Positions 48,277 to 61,690 of a stretch of DNA of 64,000 nt are shown one piece after another. Made by a program: the position numbers and the translations under genes. Where the stretch lies: NCBI RefSeq assembly GCF_027744825.2, contig NC_071351.1, positions 15,513,001-15,577,000 on the forward strand, written 5' to 3'. This DNA comes from Synchiropus splendidus (taxonomy: Eukaryota; Chordata; Actinopteri; Syngnathiformes; Callionymidae). Position 1 is the first letter of the stretch. Every line of letters starts with the position of its first letter. The notes beneath the pieces are model-generated. The model was not told where the DNA came from. It saw only the letters and a program-made list of their open reading frames with translations, and did not search any database.

Positions 48277-48923
48277 TTGGTTCGTGTTTCGGATGCTTTG
48301 GCTATTTTGAGTCTGCAGAACTGTCACATGGCAATCGTGCTGTGTCTTGGGGCGGAATATGCTGAATGACGTGACGTTGTGTCCACCGGGAATCGGTCTG
48401 TAGAACCGTCACGTAGCATAGTGTGTGTGAGACTTCATTGGTCTTCAGCTGATTAGAGTTCTACCGGACTGTATGTCGTGACAGTCCATCAATTAAAGGC
48501 AGGGTCTGATCTTTCCACGCAGTTTCCTCAAAGTATTGAGTAAAACCCTTTGAAAGTAGAAATAAAACATTCCAGTCCGTACGGGCCGACAGCACTGTGA
48601 AATCACCAACCGATCGCCTGCCCCACTAACCGTGAGGTTTGTCACGGATACAAAGTGGATCTTTTTCCCAAGGTGGTCTCTAACCACCAGCCATTCCAAC
48701 AACAGCCAAACGCGCTGACCAATTACGTCACAGAGACATGAGAATGAGGATCACGACAAAAAAAGAGACACTTTGAGACGAGGAACACATGTTGTTCTGA
48801 AAAAAATTGAGTGATGGCTCAATTAAAGTAAGACAACAAACTGTGCTACTTCATGGATACACATAAACGATGCACTTGTGACCCAAAGTCGTTAACCAGT
48901 CAGGCTACATTGAACACTGCGAG

Positions 48924-49038
48924 AAGCCCTACAAGAGTAGAGCATCAAAAAATTAGTAAAAACTCATGTTGTTCCTCTCCACGGAAATCTTTAGTAAAAG
49001 GCGAAAGATTTATACGATCTGAAGAGAAACATGAGTGA
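48924..49038 (-). ncRNA. U5: U5 snRNA with PSE mutation, unit 18
   Basis: RNA body as in unit 1. Its PSE reads CACGATGACTT instead of CACCATGACTT (49097), and the distal element is AGTCGCAT, so this copy may be weakly expressed. Confidence 0.95.
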
Positions 49039-49313
49039 ACTACTGACACTGAACCAGAGAAGGAGCTGTATTCTTCCACATCAACCTTTAAGTCATCGTG
49101 GCGCCCTCTGCACGGTGCGTGTCTCACAACATCTGGAATGAAGATAAAGGAGCGAAGTCATCCGTCAAAAAGTACTACACAAGATAATGAGATGCGACTT
49201 AAACTCCATGAGCAGCTTGTCCACAACGCTCAAGCTGTTTGGGCTTCAAACATCAGGTAATTCTGGAAGCTGACTGCGACGCATAGGTCACAAGGCGAGA
49301 AATTCTCCATTCA

Positions 49314-49395
49314 CGTTGTTGGTAGGACTCGAACCTACGCAGGGAAACCCCAATGGATTTCTAGTCCATCGCCTTAACCACTCGGCCACAACAAC
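49314..49395 (-). tRNA. tRNA-Ser(AGA), unit 18
   Basis: Intact copy. Confidence 0.95.
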
Positions 49396-50217
49396 ACCGG
49401 AAGCCAGCCACTTCATCATTCATTTTGTTATTGGTTGATTAGAAATCGGTTCGCATCATCTCTCCGTCTTCTTTCAAGCATCAATGATGATGGCTGCTTT
49501 TCAAGCAATTGACCTGGGTTCGATTCCCAGCCACTGCACGTACCCCATTCCATTCAATCGTGATTCACAGAACTGGTTTCTTCGGCCCAGTCACATATCC
49601 ACTGAAGGCACGAGCGATGAAGGCCGTGGAACTGAAATCCATTGGGGATTTCCCCCGTAGCTTCGAGTCTTACCAACAACGCGAGGCGGAGATTGATTTT
49701 TATCCCATTGACACCTATGTGTTGGTCGTCCGCGTCCAGCCGAAATGGGACATTTCTGGTGTTGACAGTTGAGGCACAAATATTCTGCCATCCATGGTTT
49801 GATGGCAAAAACAATTGGCAAAGCCTGAGAACTGAACCCAGGTCAACTGCTTGGAAGGCAGCTACAGTTTACACAAGAACGGCATTGCACAGATTCCCGT
49901 CAAGGAACATTCACTTTCACATAGAGAACTCGACAATACCGGATTTACAAACATGCGGTGCGATGGTGTTTTTGGCTGACTCAGTAAGGCTCCTTAGCTT
50001 CTCTATTTCTTTTAGTCCATGTCAAATCAAGATTTGTTTCCACTCAGTTCCACTCTGTACATAAATGGCTGCATCGGTCATGTCTAAAATACAGCAGTGT
50101 GAGTGTTATGAATGCAGGTGGGAATACTTGAGCATCATTTGTGGTTGTGGCTCTGTGGAACCATCACGTAATGTAACGTGTAATTACATGGGTCCTCATC
50201 TGAGCAACTCAAGCAGC

Positions 50218-50360
50218 AGCTTTGCGCAGTGGCAGTATCGTAGCCTATGAGGTTTATCCGAGGCGCGATTATTGCTAGTTGAAAACTTTACCCAATACCC
50301 CGCCTTGACGACTTGAAATACAGTTGTTACGGCAATTTTTGCTGTCTCTGTGGGGACATG
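50218..50360 (+). ncRNA. U4: U4 snRNA, unit 18
   Basis: Main-type U4; the downstream inverted repeat CTCGGC/GCCGAG is perfect, as in units 1 and 19. Confidence 0.96.
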
Positions 50361-51027
50361 TTTGCTGTTGATGTAACAAAATCCCAAAATTCCCGACTCC
50401 TCGGCAAAATAAGAACCTGCCGAGATACGTGATCGTAATCTAGCAAGACCATTTCCGACCGTCCAACGCTTCAAGATTGTGTCCGATTCTTTTTCATTGC
50501 GCTGTTTTCGCAGTATTGGACAAAAACCCTCTTGAAACAGAAATAAAAGGTTTCAGTCCACTGGGGATCGCACAAGCGCGCAGTACGATGAAAACACTGA
50601 GCACACATTTTTACATTATTTCAGGTCACCAACTCTACTTTGACGTCAAATGTGGTAGAGAACCTTGAAGTTCTTCAGTGAACCAAAGTGGATCTTTATG
50701 AATGTAAAAAAAGAAAAGTACCCGGTTTGTCCTTTTCTCGTCACATGCTGCAGAGGACGACACCATGAGTTAAAGGTTTGTGTTGATGAAAGCCATTGGG
50801 GCTTTGCTCAATTGTTGATGCTCCTTTTCTTCGAGGTGCTGTTTACTGTGTTCAGCGTATCCTGGTTTGTGGTTACCATTGGAGTCGGCTCATACGTTCC
50901 GCCGTACATGGTACTGTAGTTGAGCGCTTTCCAGCTATTGCAAGTCTACTCTTCTGACATACCGTAATTTCTGTACTACTCAGTATTTCCAAATTGACAA
51001 ATGACTGAAAACGTCTCTCGTCCAGAT

Positions 51028-51109
51028 GTTATTGTGGCCGAGTGGTTAAGGCGATGGACTTGAAATCCATTGACTTGTACCGGCGTAATTTCAAGTCCTA
51101 CCAACAACG
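51028..51109 (+). pseudogene. tRNA-Ser(TGA)-like, unit 19
   Basis: Unit 19 copy with the same T-arm damage. Confidence 0.8.
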
Positions 51110-51756
51110 TTGGTTCGTGTTTCGGATGCTTTGGCTATTTTGAGTCTGCAGAACTGTCACATGGCAATCGTGCTGTGTCTTGGGGCGGAATATGCTGAAT
51201 GACGTGACGTTGTGTCCACCGGGAATCGGTCTGTAGAACCGTCACGTAGCATAGTGTGTGTGAGACTTCATTGGTCTTCAGCTGATTAGAGTTCTACCGG
51301 ACTGTATGTCGTGACAGTCCATCAATTAAAGGCAGGGTCTGATCTTTCCACGCAGTTTCCTCAAAGTATTGAGTAAAACCCTTTGAAAGTAGAAATAAAA
51401 CATTCCAGTCCGTACGGGCCGACAGCACTGTGAAATCACCAACCGATCGCCTGCCCCACTAACCGTGAGGTTTGTCACGGATACAAAGTGGATCTTTTTC
51501 CCAGGGTGGTCTCTAACCACCAGCCATTCCAACAACAGCCAAACGCGCTGACCAATTACATCACAGAGACATGAGAATGAGGATCACGACAAAAAGAGAG
51601 ACACTTTGAGAAGAGGAACACATGTTGTTCTGAAAAAAATTGAGTGATGGCTCAATTAAAGTAAGACAACAAACTGTGCTACTTCATGGATACACATAAA
51701 CGATGCACTTGTGACCCAAAGTCGTTAACCAGTCAGGTTACATTGAACACTGCGAG

Positions 51757-51871
51757 AAGCCCTACAAGAGTAGAGCATCAAAAAATTAGTAAAAACTCAT
51801 GTTGTTCCTCTCCACGGAAATCTTTAGTAAAAGGCGAAAGATTTATACGATCTGAAGACAAACATGACTGA
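51757..51871 (-). ncRNA. U5: U5 snRNA with two stem-breaking changes, unit 19
   Basis: C4G (51868) breaks the basal stem and C13G (51859) breaks a pair between TTTCTC and GAGGAA. Neither is compensated on the 3' strand. Loop I, Sm site and 3' hairpin are intact. A probable U5 pseudogene or variant. Confidence 0.93.
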
Positions 51872-52146
51872 ACTATTGACACTGAACCAGAGAAGGAGCT
51901 GTATTCTTCCACATCAACCTTTAAGTCATGGTGGCGCCCTCTGCACGGTGCGTGTCTCACAACATCTGGAATGAAGATAAAGGAGCGAAGTCATCCGTCA
52001 AAAAGTACTACACAAGATAATGAGATGCAACTTAAACTCCATGAGCAGCTTGTCCACAACGCTCAAGCTGTTTGGGCTTCAAACATCAGGTAATTCTGGA
52101 AGCTGACTGCGACGCATAGGTCACAAGGCGAGAAATTCTCCATTCA

Positions 52147-52228
52147 CGTTGTTGGTAGGACTCGAACCTACGCAGGGAAACCCCAATGGATTTCTAGTCC
52201 ATCGCCTTAACCACTCGGCCACAACAAC
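52147..52228 (-). tRNA. tRNA-Ser(AGA), unit 19
   Basis: Intact copy. Confidence 0.95.
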
Positions 52229-53050
52229 ACCGGAAGCCAGCCACTTCATCATTCATTTTGTTATTGGTTGATTAGAAATCGGTTCGCATCATCTCTCCGT
52301 CTTCTTTCAAGCATCAATGATGATGGCTGCTTTTCAAGCAATTGACCTGGGTTCGATTCCCAGCCACTGCACGTACCCCATTCCATTCAATCGTGATTCA
52401 CAGAACTGGTTTCTTCGGCCCAGTCACATATCCACTGAAGGCACGAGCGATGAAGGCCGTGGAACTGAAATCCATTGGGGATTTCCCCCGTAGCTTCGAG
52501 TCTTACCAACAACGCGAGGCGGAGATTGATTTTTATCCCATTGACACCTATGTGTTGGTCGTCCGCGTCCAGCCGAAATGGGACATTTCTGGTGTTGACA
52601 GTTGAGGCACAAATATTCTGCCATCCATGGTTTGATGGCAAAAACAATTGGCAAAGCCTGAGAACTGAACCCAGGTCAACTGCTTGGAAGGCAGCTACAG
52701 TTTACACAAGAACGGCATTGCACAGATTCCCGTCAAGGAACATTCACTTTCACATAGAGAACTCGACAATACCGGATTTACAAACATGCGGTGTGATGGT
52801 GTTTTTGGCTGACTCAGTAAGGCTCCTTAGCTTCTCTATTTCTTTTAGTCCATGTCAAATCAAGATTTGTTTCCACTCAGTTCCACTCTGTACATAAATG
52901 GCTGCATCGGTCATGTCTAAAATACAGCAGTGTGAGTGTTATGAATGCAGGTGGGAATACTTGAGCATCATTTGTGGTTGTGGCTCTGTGGAACCATCAC
53001 GTAATGTAACGTGTAATTACATGGGTCCTCATCTGAGCAACTCAAGCAGC

Positions 53051-53193
53051 AGCTTTGCGCAGTGGCAGTATCGTAGCCTATGAGGTTTATCCGAGGCGCG
53101 ATTATTGCTAGTTGAAAACTTTACCCAATACCCCGCCTTGACGACTTGAAATACAGTTGTTACGGCAATTTTTGCTGTCTCTGTGGGGACATG
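53051..53193 (+). ncRNA. U4: U4 snRNA, unit 19
   Basis: Main-type U4, no change noticed. Confidence 0.96.
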
Positions 53194-53860
53194 TTTGCTG
53201 TTGATGTAACAAAATCCCAAAATTCCCGACTCCTCGGCAAAATAAGAACCTGCCGAGATACGTGATCGTAATCTAGCAAGACCATTTCCGACCGTCCAAC
53301 GCTTCAAGATTGTGTCCGATTCTTTTTCATTGCGCTGTTTTCGCAGTATTGGACAAAAACCCTCTTGAAACAGAAATAAAAGGTTTCAGTCCACTGGGGA
53401 TCGCACAAGCGCGCAGTACGATGAAAACACTGAGCACACATTTTTACATTATTTCAGGTCACCAACTCTACTTTGACGTCAAATGTGGCAGAGAACCTTG
53501 AAGTTCTTCAGTGAACCAAAGTGGATCTTTATGAATGTAAAAAAAGAAAAGTACCCGGTTTGTCCTTTTCTCGTCACATGCTGCAGAGGATGACACCATG
53601 AGTTAAAGGTTTGTGTTGATGAAAGCCATTGGGGCTTTGCTCAATTGTTGATGCTCCTTTTCTTCGAGGTGCTGTTTACTGTGTTCAGCGTATCCTGGTT
53701 TGTGGTTACCATTGGAGTCGGCTCATACGTTCCGCCGAACATGGTACTGTAGTTGAGCGCTTTCCAGCTATTGCAAGTCTACTCTTCTGACATACCGTAA
53801 TTTCTGTACTACTCAGTATTTCCAAATTGACAAATGACTGAAAACGTCTCTCGTCCAGAT

Positions 53861-53942
53861 GTTATTGTGGCCGAGTGGTTAAGGCGATGGACTTGAAATC
53901 CATTGACTTGTACCGGCGTAATTTCAAGTCCTACCAACAACG
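53861..53942 (+). pseudogene. tRNA-Ser(TGA)-like, unit 20
   Basis: Unit 20 copy with the same T-arm damage. Confidence 0.8.
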
Positions 53943-54589
53943 TTGGTTCGTGTTTCGGATGCTTTGGCTATTTTGAGTCTGCAGAACTGTCACATGGCAA
54001 TCGTGCTGTGTCTTGGGGCGGAATATGCTGAATGACGTGACGTTGTGTCCACCGGGAATCGGTCTGTAGAACCGTCACGTAGCATAGTGTGTGTGAGACT
54101 TCATTGGTCTTCAGCTGATTAGAGTTCTACCGGACTGTATGTCGTGACAGTCCATCAATTAAAGGCAGGGTCTGATCTTTCCACGCAGTTTCCTCAAAGT
54201 ATTGAGTAAAACCCTTTGAAAGTAGAAATAAAACATTCCAGTCCGTACGGGCCGACAGCACTGTGAAATCACCAACCGATCGCCTGCCCCACTAACCGTG
54301 AGGTTTGTCACGGATACAAAGTGGATCTTTTTCCCAAGGTGGTCTCTAACCACCAGCCATTCCAACAACAGCCAAACGCGCTGACCAATTACGTCACAGA
54401 GACATGAGAATGAGGATCACGACAAAAAGAGAGACACTTTGAGACGAGGAACACATGTTGTTCTGAAAAAAATTGAGTGATGGCTCAATTAAAGTAAGAC
54501 AACAAACTGTGCTACTTCATGGATACACATAAACGATGCACTTGTGACCCAAAGTCGTTAACCAGTCAGGTTACATTGAACACTGCGAG

Positions 54590-54704
54590 AAGCCCTACAA
54601 GAGTAGAGCATCAAAAAATTAGTAAAAACTCATGTTGTTCCTCTCCACGGAAATCTTTAGTAAAAGGCGAAAGATTTATACGATCTGAAGAGAAACATGA
54701 GTGA
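54590..54704 (-). ncRNA. U5: U5 snRNA, unit 20
   Basis: RNA body as in unit 1; distal element AGTCGCAT. Confidence 0.96.
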
Positions 54705-54979
54705 ACTACTGACACTGAACCAGAGAAGGAGCTGTATTCTTCCACATCAACCTTTAAGTCATGGTGGCGCCCTCTGCACGGTGCGTGTCTCACAACATCT
54801 GGAATGAAGATAAAGGAGCGAAGTCATCCGTCAAAAAGTACTACACAAGATAATGAGATGCGACTTAAACTCCATGAGCAGCTTGTCCACAACGCTCAAG
54901 CTGTTTGGGCTTCAAACATCAGGTAATTCTGGAAGCTGACTGCGACGCATAGGTCACAAGGCGAGAAATTCTCCATTCA

Positions 54980-55061
54980 CGTTGTTGGTAGGACTCGAAC
55001 CTACGCAGGGAAACCCCAATGGATTTCTAGTCCATCGCCTTAACCACTCGGCCACAACAAC
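54980..55061 (-). tRNA. tRNA-Ser(AGA), unit 20
   Basis: Intact copy. Confidence 0.95.
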
Positions 55062-55882
55062 ACCGGAAGCCAGCCACTTCATCATTCATTTTGTTATTGG
55101 TTGATTAGAAATCGGTTCGCATCATCTCTCCGTCTTCTTTCAAGCATCAATGATGATGGCTGCTTTTCAAGCAATTGACCTGGGTTCGATTCCCAGCCAC
55201 TGCACGTACCCCATTCCATTCAATCGTGATTCACAGAACTGGTTTCTTCGGCCCAGTCACATATCCACTGAAGGCACGAGCGATGAAGGCCGTGGAACTG
55301 AAATCCATTGGGGATTTCCCCCGTAGCTTCGAGTCTTACCAACAACGCGAGGCGGAGATTGATTTTTTCCCATTGACACCTATGTGTTGGTCGTCCGCGT
55401 CCAGCCGAAATGGGACATTTCTGGTGTTGACAGTTGAGGCACAAATATTCTGCCATCCATGGTTTGATGGCAAAAACAATTGGCAAAGCCTGAGAACTGA
55501 ACCCAGGTCAACTGCTTGGAAGGCAGCTACAGTTTACACAAGAACGGCATTGCACAGATTCCCGTCAAGGAACATTCACTTTCACATAGAGAACTCGACA
55601 ATACCGGATTTACAAACATGCGGTGTGATGGTGTTTTTGGCTGACTCAGTAAGGCTCCTTAGCTTCTCTATTTCTTTTAGTCCATGTCAAATCAAGATTT
55701 GTTTCCACTCAGTTCCACTCTGTACATAAATGGCTGCATCGGTCATGTCTAAAATACAGCAGTGTGAGTGTTATGAATGCAGGTGGGAATACTTGAGCAT
55801 CATTTGTGGTTGTGGCTCTGTGGAACCATCACGTAATGTAACGTGTAATTACATGGGTCCTCATCTGAGCAACTCAAGCAGC

Positions 55883-56025
55883 AGCTTTGCGCAGTGGCAG
55901 TATCGTAGCCTATGAGGTTTATCCGAGGCGCGATTATTGCTAGTTGAAAACTTTACCCAATACCCCGCCTTGACGACTTGAAATACAGTTGTTACGGCAA
56001 TTTTTGCTGTCTCTGTGGGGACATG
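55883..56025 (+). ncRNA. U4: U4 snRNA, unit 20
   Basis: Main-type U4, no change noticed in the RNA. Confidence 0.96.
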
Positions 56026-56692
56026 TTTGCTGTTGATGTAACAAAATCCAAATATTCCCGACTCCTCTGCAAAATAAGAACCTGCCGAGATACGTGATCG
56101 TAATCTAGCAAGACCATTTCCGACCGTCCAACGCTTCAAGATTGTGTCCGATTCTTTTTCATTGCGCTGTTTTCGCAGTATTGGACAAAAACCCTCTTGA
56201 AACAGAAATAAAAGGTTTCAGTCCACTGGGGATCGCACAAGCGCGCACTACGATGAAAACACTGAGCACACATTTTTACATTATTTCAGGTCACCAACTC
56301 TACTTTGACGTCAAATGTGGCAGAGAACCTTGAAGTTCTTCAGTGAACCAAAGTGGATCTTTATGAATGTAAAAAAAGAAAAGTACCCGGTTTGTCCTTT
56401 TCTCGTCACATGCTGCAGAGGATGACACCATGAGTTAAAGGTTTGTGTTGATGAAAGCCATTGGGGCTTTGCTCAATTGTTGATGCTCCTTTTCTTCGAG
56501 GTGCTGTTTACTGTGTTCAGCGTATCCTGGTTTGTGGTTACCATTGGAGTCGGCTCATACGTTCCGCCGTACATGGTACTGTAGTTGAGCGCTTTCCAGC
56601 TATTGCAAGTCTACTCTTCTGACATACCGTAATTTCTGTACTACTCAGTATTTCCAAATTGACAAATGACTGAAAACGTCTCTCGTCCAGAT

Positions 56693-56774
56693 GTTATTGT
56701 GGCCGAGTGGTTAAGGCGATGGACTTGAAATCCATTGACTTGTACCGGCGTAATTTCAAGTCCTACCAACAACG
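56693..56774 (+). pseudogene. tRNA-Ser(TGA)-like, unit 21
   Basis: Unit 21 copy; the downstream PSE-like A1 block has a private change (GAGTTAGCAGAAC). Confidence 0.8.
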
Positions 56775-57421
56775 TTGGTTCGTGTTTCGGATGCTTTGGC
56801 TATTTTGAGTTAGCAGAACTGTCACATGGCAATCGTGCTGTGTCTTGGGGCGGAATATGCTGAATGACGTGACGTTGTGTCCACCGGGAATCGGTCTGTA
56901 GAACCGTCACGTAGCATAGTGTGTGTGAGACTTCATTGGTCTTCAGCTGATTAGAGTTCTACCGGACTGTATGTCGTGACAGTCCATCAATTAAAGGCAG
57001 GGTCTGATCTTTCCACGCAGTTTCCTCAAAGTATTGAGTAAAACCCTTTGAAAGTAGAAATAAAACATTCCAGTCCGTACGGGCCGACAGCACTGTGAAA
57101 TCACCAACCGATCGCCTGCCCCACTAACCGTGAGGTTTGTCACGGATACAAAGTGGATCTTTTTCCCAAGGTGGTCTCTAACCACCAGCCATTCCAACAA
57201 CAGCCAAACGCGCTGACCAATTACGTCACAGAGACATGAGAATGAGGATCACAACAAAACGAGAGACACTTTGAGAAGAGGAACACATGTTGTTCTGAAA
57301 AAAATTGAGTGATGGCTCAATTAAAGTAAGACAACAAACTGTGCTACTTCATGGATACACATAAACGATGCACTTGTGACCCAAAGTCATTAACCAGTCA
57401 GGTTACATTGAACACTGCGAG

Positions 57422-57536
57422 AAGCCGTACAAGAGTAGAGCATCAAAAAATTAGTAAAAACTCATGTTGTTCCTCTCCACGGAAATCTTTAGTAAAAGGC
57501 GAAAGATTTATACGATCTGAAGAGAAACATGAGTGA
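57422..57536 (-). ncRNA. U5: U5 snRNA with 3' hairpin mismatch, unit 21
   Basis: The 3' hairpin strand is GTACGGC instead of GTAGGGC (57427), a C-C mismatch in the 7-bp stem after the Sm site. Otherwise as in unit 1. Confidence 0.94.
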
Positions 57537-57811
57537 ACTACTGACACTGAACCAGAGAAGGAGCTGTATTCTTCCACATCAACCTTTAAGTCATGGTGGC
57601 GCCCTCTGCACGGTGCGTGTCTCACAACATCTGGAATGAAGATAAAGGAGCGAAGTCATCCGTCAAAAAGTACTACACAAGATAATGAGATGCAACTTAA
57701 ACTCCATGAGCAGCTTGTCCACAACGCTCAAGCTGTTTGGGCTTCAAACATCAGGTAATTCTGGAAGCTGACTGCGACGCATAGGTCACAAGGCGAGAAA
57801 TTCTCCATTCA

Positions 57812-57893
57812 CGTTGTTGGTAGGACTCGAACCTACGCAGGGAAACCCCAATGGATTTCTAGTCCATCGCCTTAACCACTCGGCCACAACAAC
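57812..57893 (-). tRNA. tRNA-Ser(AGA), unit 21
   Basis: Intact copy. Confidence 0.95.
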
Positions 57894-58714
57894 ACCGGAA
57901 GCCAGCCACTTCATCATTCATTTTGTTATTGGTTGATTAGAAATCGGTTCGCATCATCTCTCCGTCTTCTTTCAAGCATCAATGATGATGGCTGCTTTTC
58001 AAGCAATTGACCTGGGTTCGATTCCCAGCCACTGCACGTACCCCATTCCATTCAATCGTGATTCACAGAACTGGTTTCTTCGGCCCAGTCACATATCCAC
58101 TGAAGGCACGAGCGATGAAGGCCGTGGAACTGAAATCCATTGGGGATTTCCCCCGTAGCTTCGAGTCTTACCAACAACGCGAGGCGGAGATTGATTTTTT
58201 CCCATTGACACCTATGTGTTGGTCGTCCGCGTCCAGCCGAAATGGGACATTTCTGGTGTTGACAGTTGAGGCACAAATATTCTGCCATCCATGGTTTGAT
58301 GGCAAAAACAATTGGCAAAGCCTGAGAACTGAACCCAGGTCAACTGCTTGGAAGGCAGCTACAGTTTACACAAGAACGGCATTGCACAGATTCCCGTCAA
58401 GGAACATTCACTTTCACATAGAGAACTCGACAATACCGGATTTACAAACATGCGGTGTGATGGTGTTTTTGGCTGACTCAGTAAGGCTCCTTAGCTTCTC
58501 TATTTCTTTTAGTCCATGTCAAATCAAGATTTGTTTCCACTCAGTTCCACTCTGTACATAAATGGCTGCATCGGTCATGTCTAAAATACAGCAGTGTGAG
58601 TGTTATGAATGCAGGTGGGAATACTTGAGCATCATTTGTGGTTGTGGCTCTGTGGAACCATCACGTAATGTAACGTGTAATTACATGGGTCCTCATCTGA
58701 GCAACTCAAGCAGC

Positions 58715-58857
58715 AGCTTTGCGCAGTGGCAGTATCGTAGCCTATGAGGTTTATCCGAGGCGCGATTATTGCTAGTTGAAAACTTTACCCAATACCCCGC
58801 CTTGACGACTTGAAATACAGTTGTTACGGCAATTTTTGCTGTCTCTGTGTGGACATG
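58715..58857 (+). ncRNA. U4: U4 snRNA with 3' hairpin change, unit 21
   Basis: A G-to-T change (58850) removes the loop-closing pair of the terminal hairpin TGTCTC/GGGACA. Otherwise main type. Confidence 0.94.
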
Positions 58858-59524
58858 TTTGCTGTTGATGTAACAAAATCCAAAAATTCCCGACTCCTCT
58901 GCAAAATAAGAACCTGCCGAGATACGTGATCGTAATCTAGCAAGACCATTTCCGACCGTCCAACGCTTCAAGATTGTGTCCGATTCTTTTTCATTGCGCT
59001 GTTTTCGCAGTATTGGACAAAAACCCTCTTGAAACAGAAATAAAAGGTTTCAGTCCACTGGGGATCGCACAAGCGCGCAGTACGATGAAAACACTGAGCA
59101 CACATTTTTACATTATTTCAGGTCACCAACTCTACTTTGACGTCAAATGTGGCAGAGAACCTTGAAGTTCTTCAGTGAACCAAAGTGGATCTTTATGAAT
59201 GTAAAAAAAGAAAAGTACCCGGTTTGTCCTTTTCTCGTCACATGCTGCAGAGGATGACACCATGAGTTAAAGGTTTGTGTTGATGAAAGCCATTGGGGCT
59301 TTGCTCAATTGTTGATGCTCCTTTTCTTCGAGGTGCTGTTTACTGTGTTCAGCGTGTCCTGGTTTGTGGTTACCATTGGAGTCGGCTCATACGTTCCGCC
59401 GTACATGGTACTGTAGTTGAGCGCTTTCCAGCTATTGCAAGTCTACTCTTCTGACATACCGTAATTTCTGTACTACTCAGTATTTCCAAATTGACAAATG
59501 ACTGAAAACGTCTCTCGTCCAGAT

Positions 59525-59606
59525 GTTATTGTGGCCGAGTGGTTAAGGCGATGGACTTGAAATCCATTGACTTGTACCGGCGTAATTTCAAGTCCTACCA
59601 ACAACG
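59525..59606 (+). pseudogene. tRNA-Ser(TGA)-like, unit 22
   Basis: Unit 22 copy; flank TTGGGTCG. Confidence 0.8.
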
Positions 59607-60253
59607 TTGGGTCGTGTTTCGGATGCTTTGGCTATTTTGAGTCTGCAGAACTGTCACATGGCAATCGTGCTGTGTCTTGGGGCGGAATATGCTGAATGAC
59701 GTGACGTTGTGTCCACCGGGAATCGGTCTGTAGAACCGTCACGTAGCATAGTGTGTGTGAGACTTCATTGGTCTTCAGCTGATTAGAGTTCTACCGGACT
59801 GTATGTCGTGACAGTCCATCAATTAAAGGCAGGGTCTGATCTTTCCACGCAGTTTCCTCAAAGTATTGAGTAAAACCCTTTGAAAGTAGAAATAAAACAT
59901 TCCAGTCAGTACGGGCCGACAGCACTGTGAAATCACCAACCTATCGACTGCCCCACTAACCGTGAGGTTTGTCACGGATACAAAGTGGATCTTTTTCCCA
60001 AGGTGGTCTCTAACCACCAGCCATTCCAACAACAGCCAAACGCGCTGACCAATTACGTCACAGAGACATGAGAATGAGGATCACAACAAAAAGAGAGACA
60101 CTTTGAGACGAGGAACACATGTTGTTCTGAAAAAAATTGAGTGATGGCTCAATTAAAGTAAGACAACAAACTGTGCTACTTCATGGATACACATAAACGA
60201 TGCACTTGTGACCCAAAGTCGTTAACCAGTCAGGTTACATTGAACACTGCGAG

Positions 60254-60368
60254 AAGCCCTACAAGAGTAGAGCATCAAAAAATTAGTAAAAACTCATGTT
60301 GTTCCTCTCCACGGAAATCTTTAGTAAAAGGCGAAAGATTTATACGATCTGAAGAGAAACATGAGTGA
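60254..60368 (-). ncRNA. U5: U5 snRNA, unit 22
   Basis: As in unit 1. Confidence 0.96.
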
Positions 60369-60643
60369 ACTACTGACACTGAACCAGAGAAGGAGCTGTA
60401 TTCTTCCACATCAACCTTTAAGTCATGGTGGCGCCCTCTGCACGGTGCGTGTCTCACAACATCTGGAATGAAGATAAAGGAGCGAAGTCATCCGTCAAAA
60501 AGTACTACACAAGATAATGAGATGCAACTTAAACTCCATGAGCAGCTTGTCCACAACGCTCAAGCTGTTTGGGCTTCAAACATCAGGTAATTCTGGAAGC
60601 TGACTGCGACGCATAGGTCACAAGGCGAGAAATTCTCCATTCA

Positions 60644-60725
60644 CGTTGTTGGTAGGACTCGAACCTACGCAGGGAAACCCCAATGGATTTCTAGTCCATC
60701 GCCTTAACCACTCGGCCACAACAAC
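60644..60725 (-). tRNA. tRNA-Ser(AGA), unit 22
   Basis: Intact copy. Confidence 0.95.
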
Positions 60726-61547
60726 ACCGGAAGCCAGCCACTTCATCATTCATTTTGTTATTGGTTGATTAGAAATCGGTTCGCATCATCTCTCCGTCTT
60801 CTTTCAAGCATCAATGATGATGGCTGCTTTTCAAGCAATTGACCTGGGTTCGATTCCCAGCCACTGCACGTACCCCATTCCATTCAATCGTGATTCACAG
60901 AACTGGTTTCTTCGGCCCAGTCACATATCCACTGAAGGCACGAGCGATGAAGGCCGTGGAACTGAAATCCATTGGGGATTTCCCCCGTAGCTTCGAGTCT
61001 TACCAACAACGCGAGGCGGAGATTGATTTTTTTCCCATTGACACCTATGTGTTGGTCGTCCGCGTCCAGCCGAAATGGGACATTTCTGGTGTTGACAGTT
61101 GAGGCACAAATATTCTGCCATCCATGGTTTGATGGCAAAAACAATTGGCAAAGCCTGAGAACTGAACCCAGGTCAACTGCTTGGAAGGCAGCTACAGTTT
61201 ACACAAGAACGGCATTGCACAGATTCCCGTCAAGGAACATTCACTTTCACATAGAGAACTCGACAATACCGGATTTACAAACATGCGGTGTGATGGTGTT
61301 TTTGGCTGACTCAGTAAGGCTCCTTAGCTTCTCTATTTCTTTTAGTCCATGTCAAATCAAGATTTGTTTCCACTCAGTTCCACTCTGTACATAAATGGCT
61401 GCATCGGTCATGTCTAAAATACAGCAGTGTGAGTGTTATGAATGCAGGTGGGAATACTTGAGCATCATTTGTGGTTGTGGCTCTGTGGAACCATCACGTA
61501 ATGTAACGTGTAATTACATGGGTCCTCATCTGAGCAACTCAAGCAGC

Positions 61548-61690
61548 AGCTTTGCGCAGTGGCAGTATCGTAGCCTATGAGGTTTATCCGAGGCGCGATT
61601 ATTGCTAGTTGAAAACTTTACCCAATACCCCGCCTTGACGACTTGAAATACAGTTGTTACGGCAATTTTTGCTGTCTTTGTGGGGACATG
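61548..61690 (+). ncRNA. U4: U4 snRNA, unit 22
   Basis: Main-type U4 with one C-to-T change in the terminal hairpin (61678), turning a C-G pair into a U-G wobble. Confidence 0.95.
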
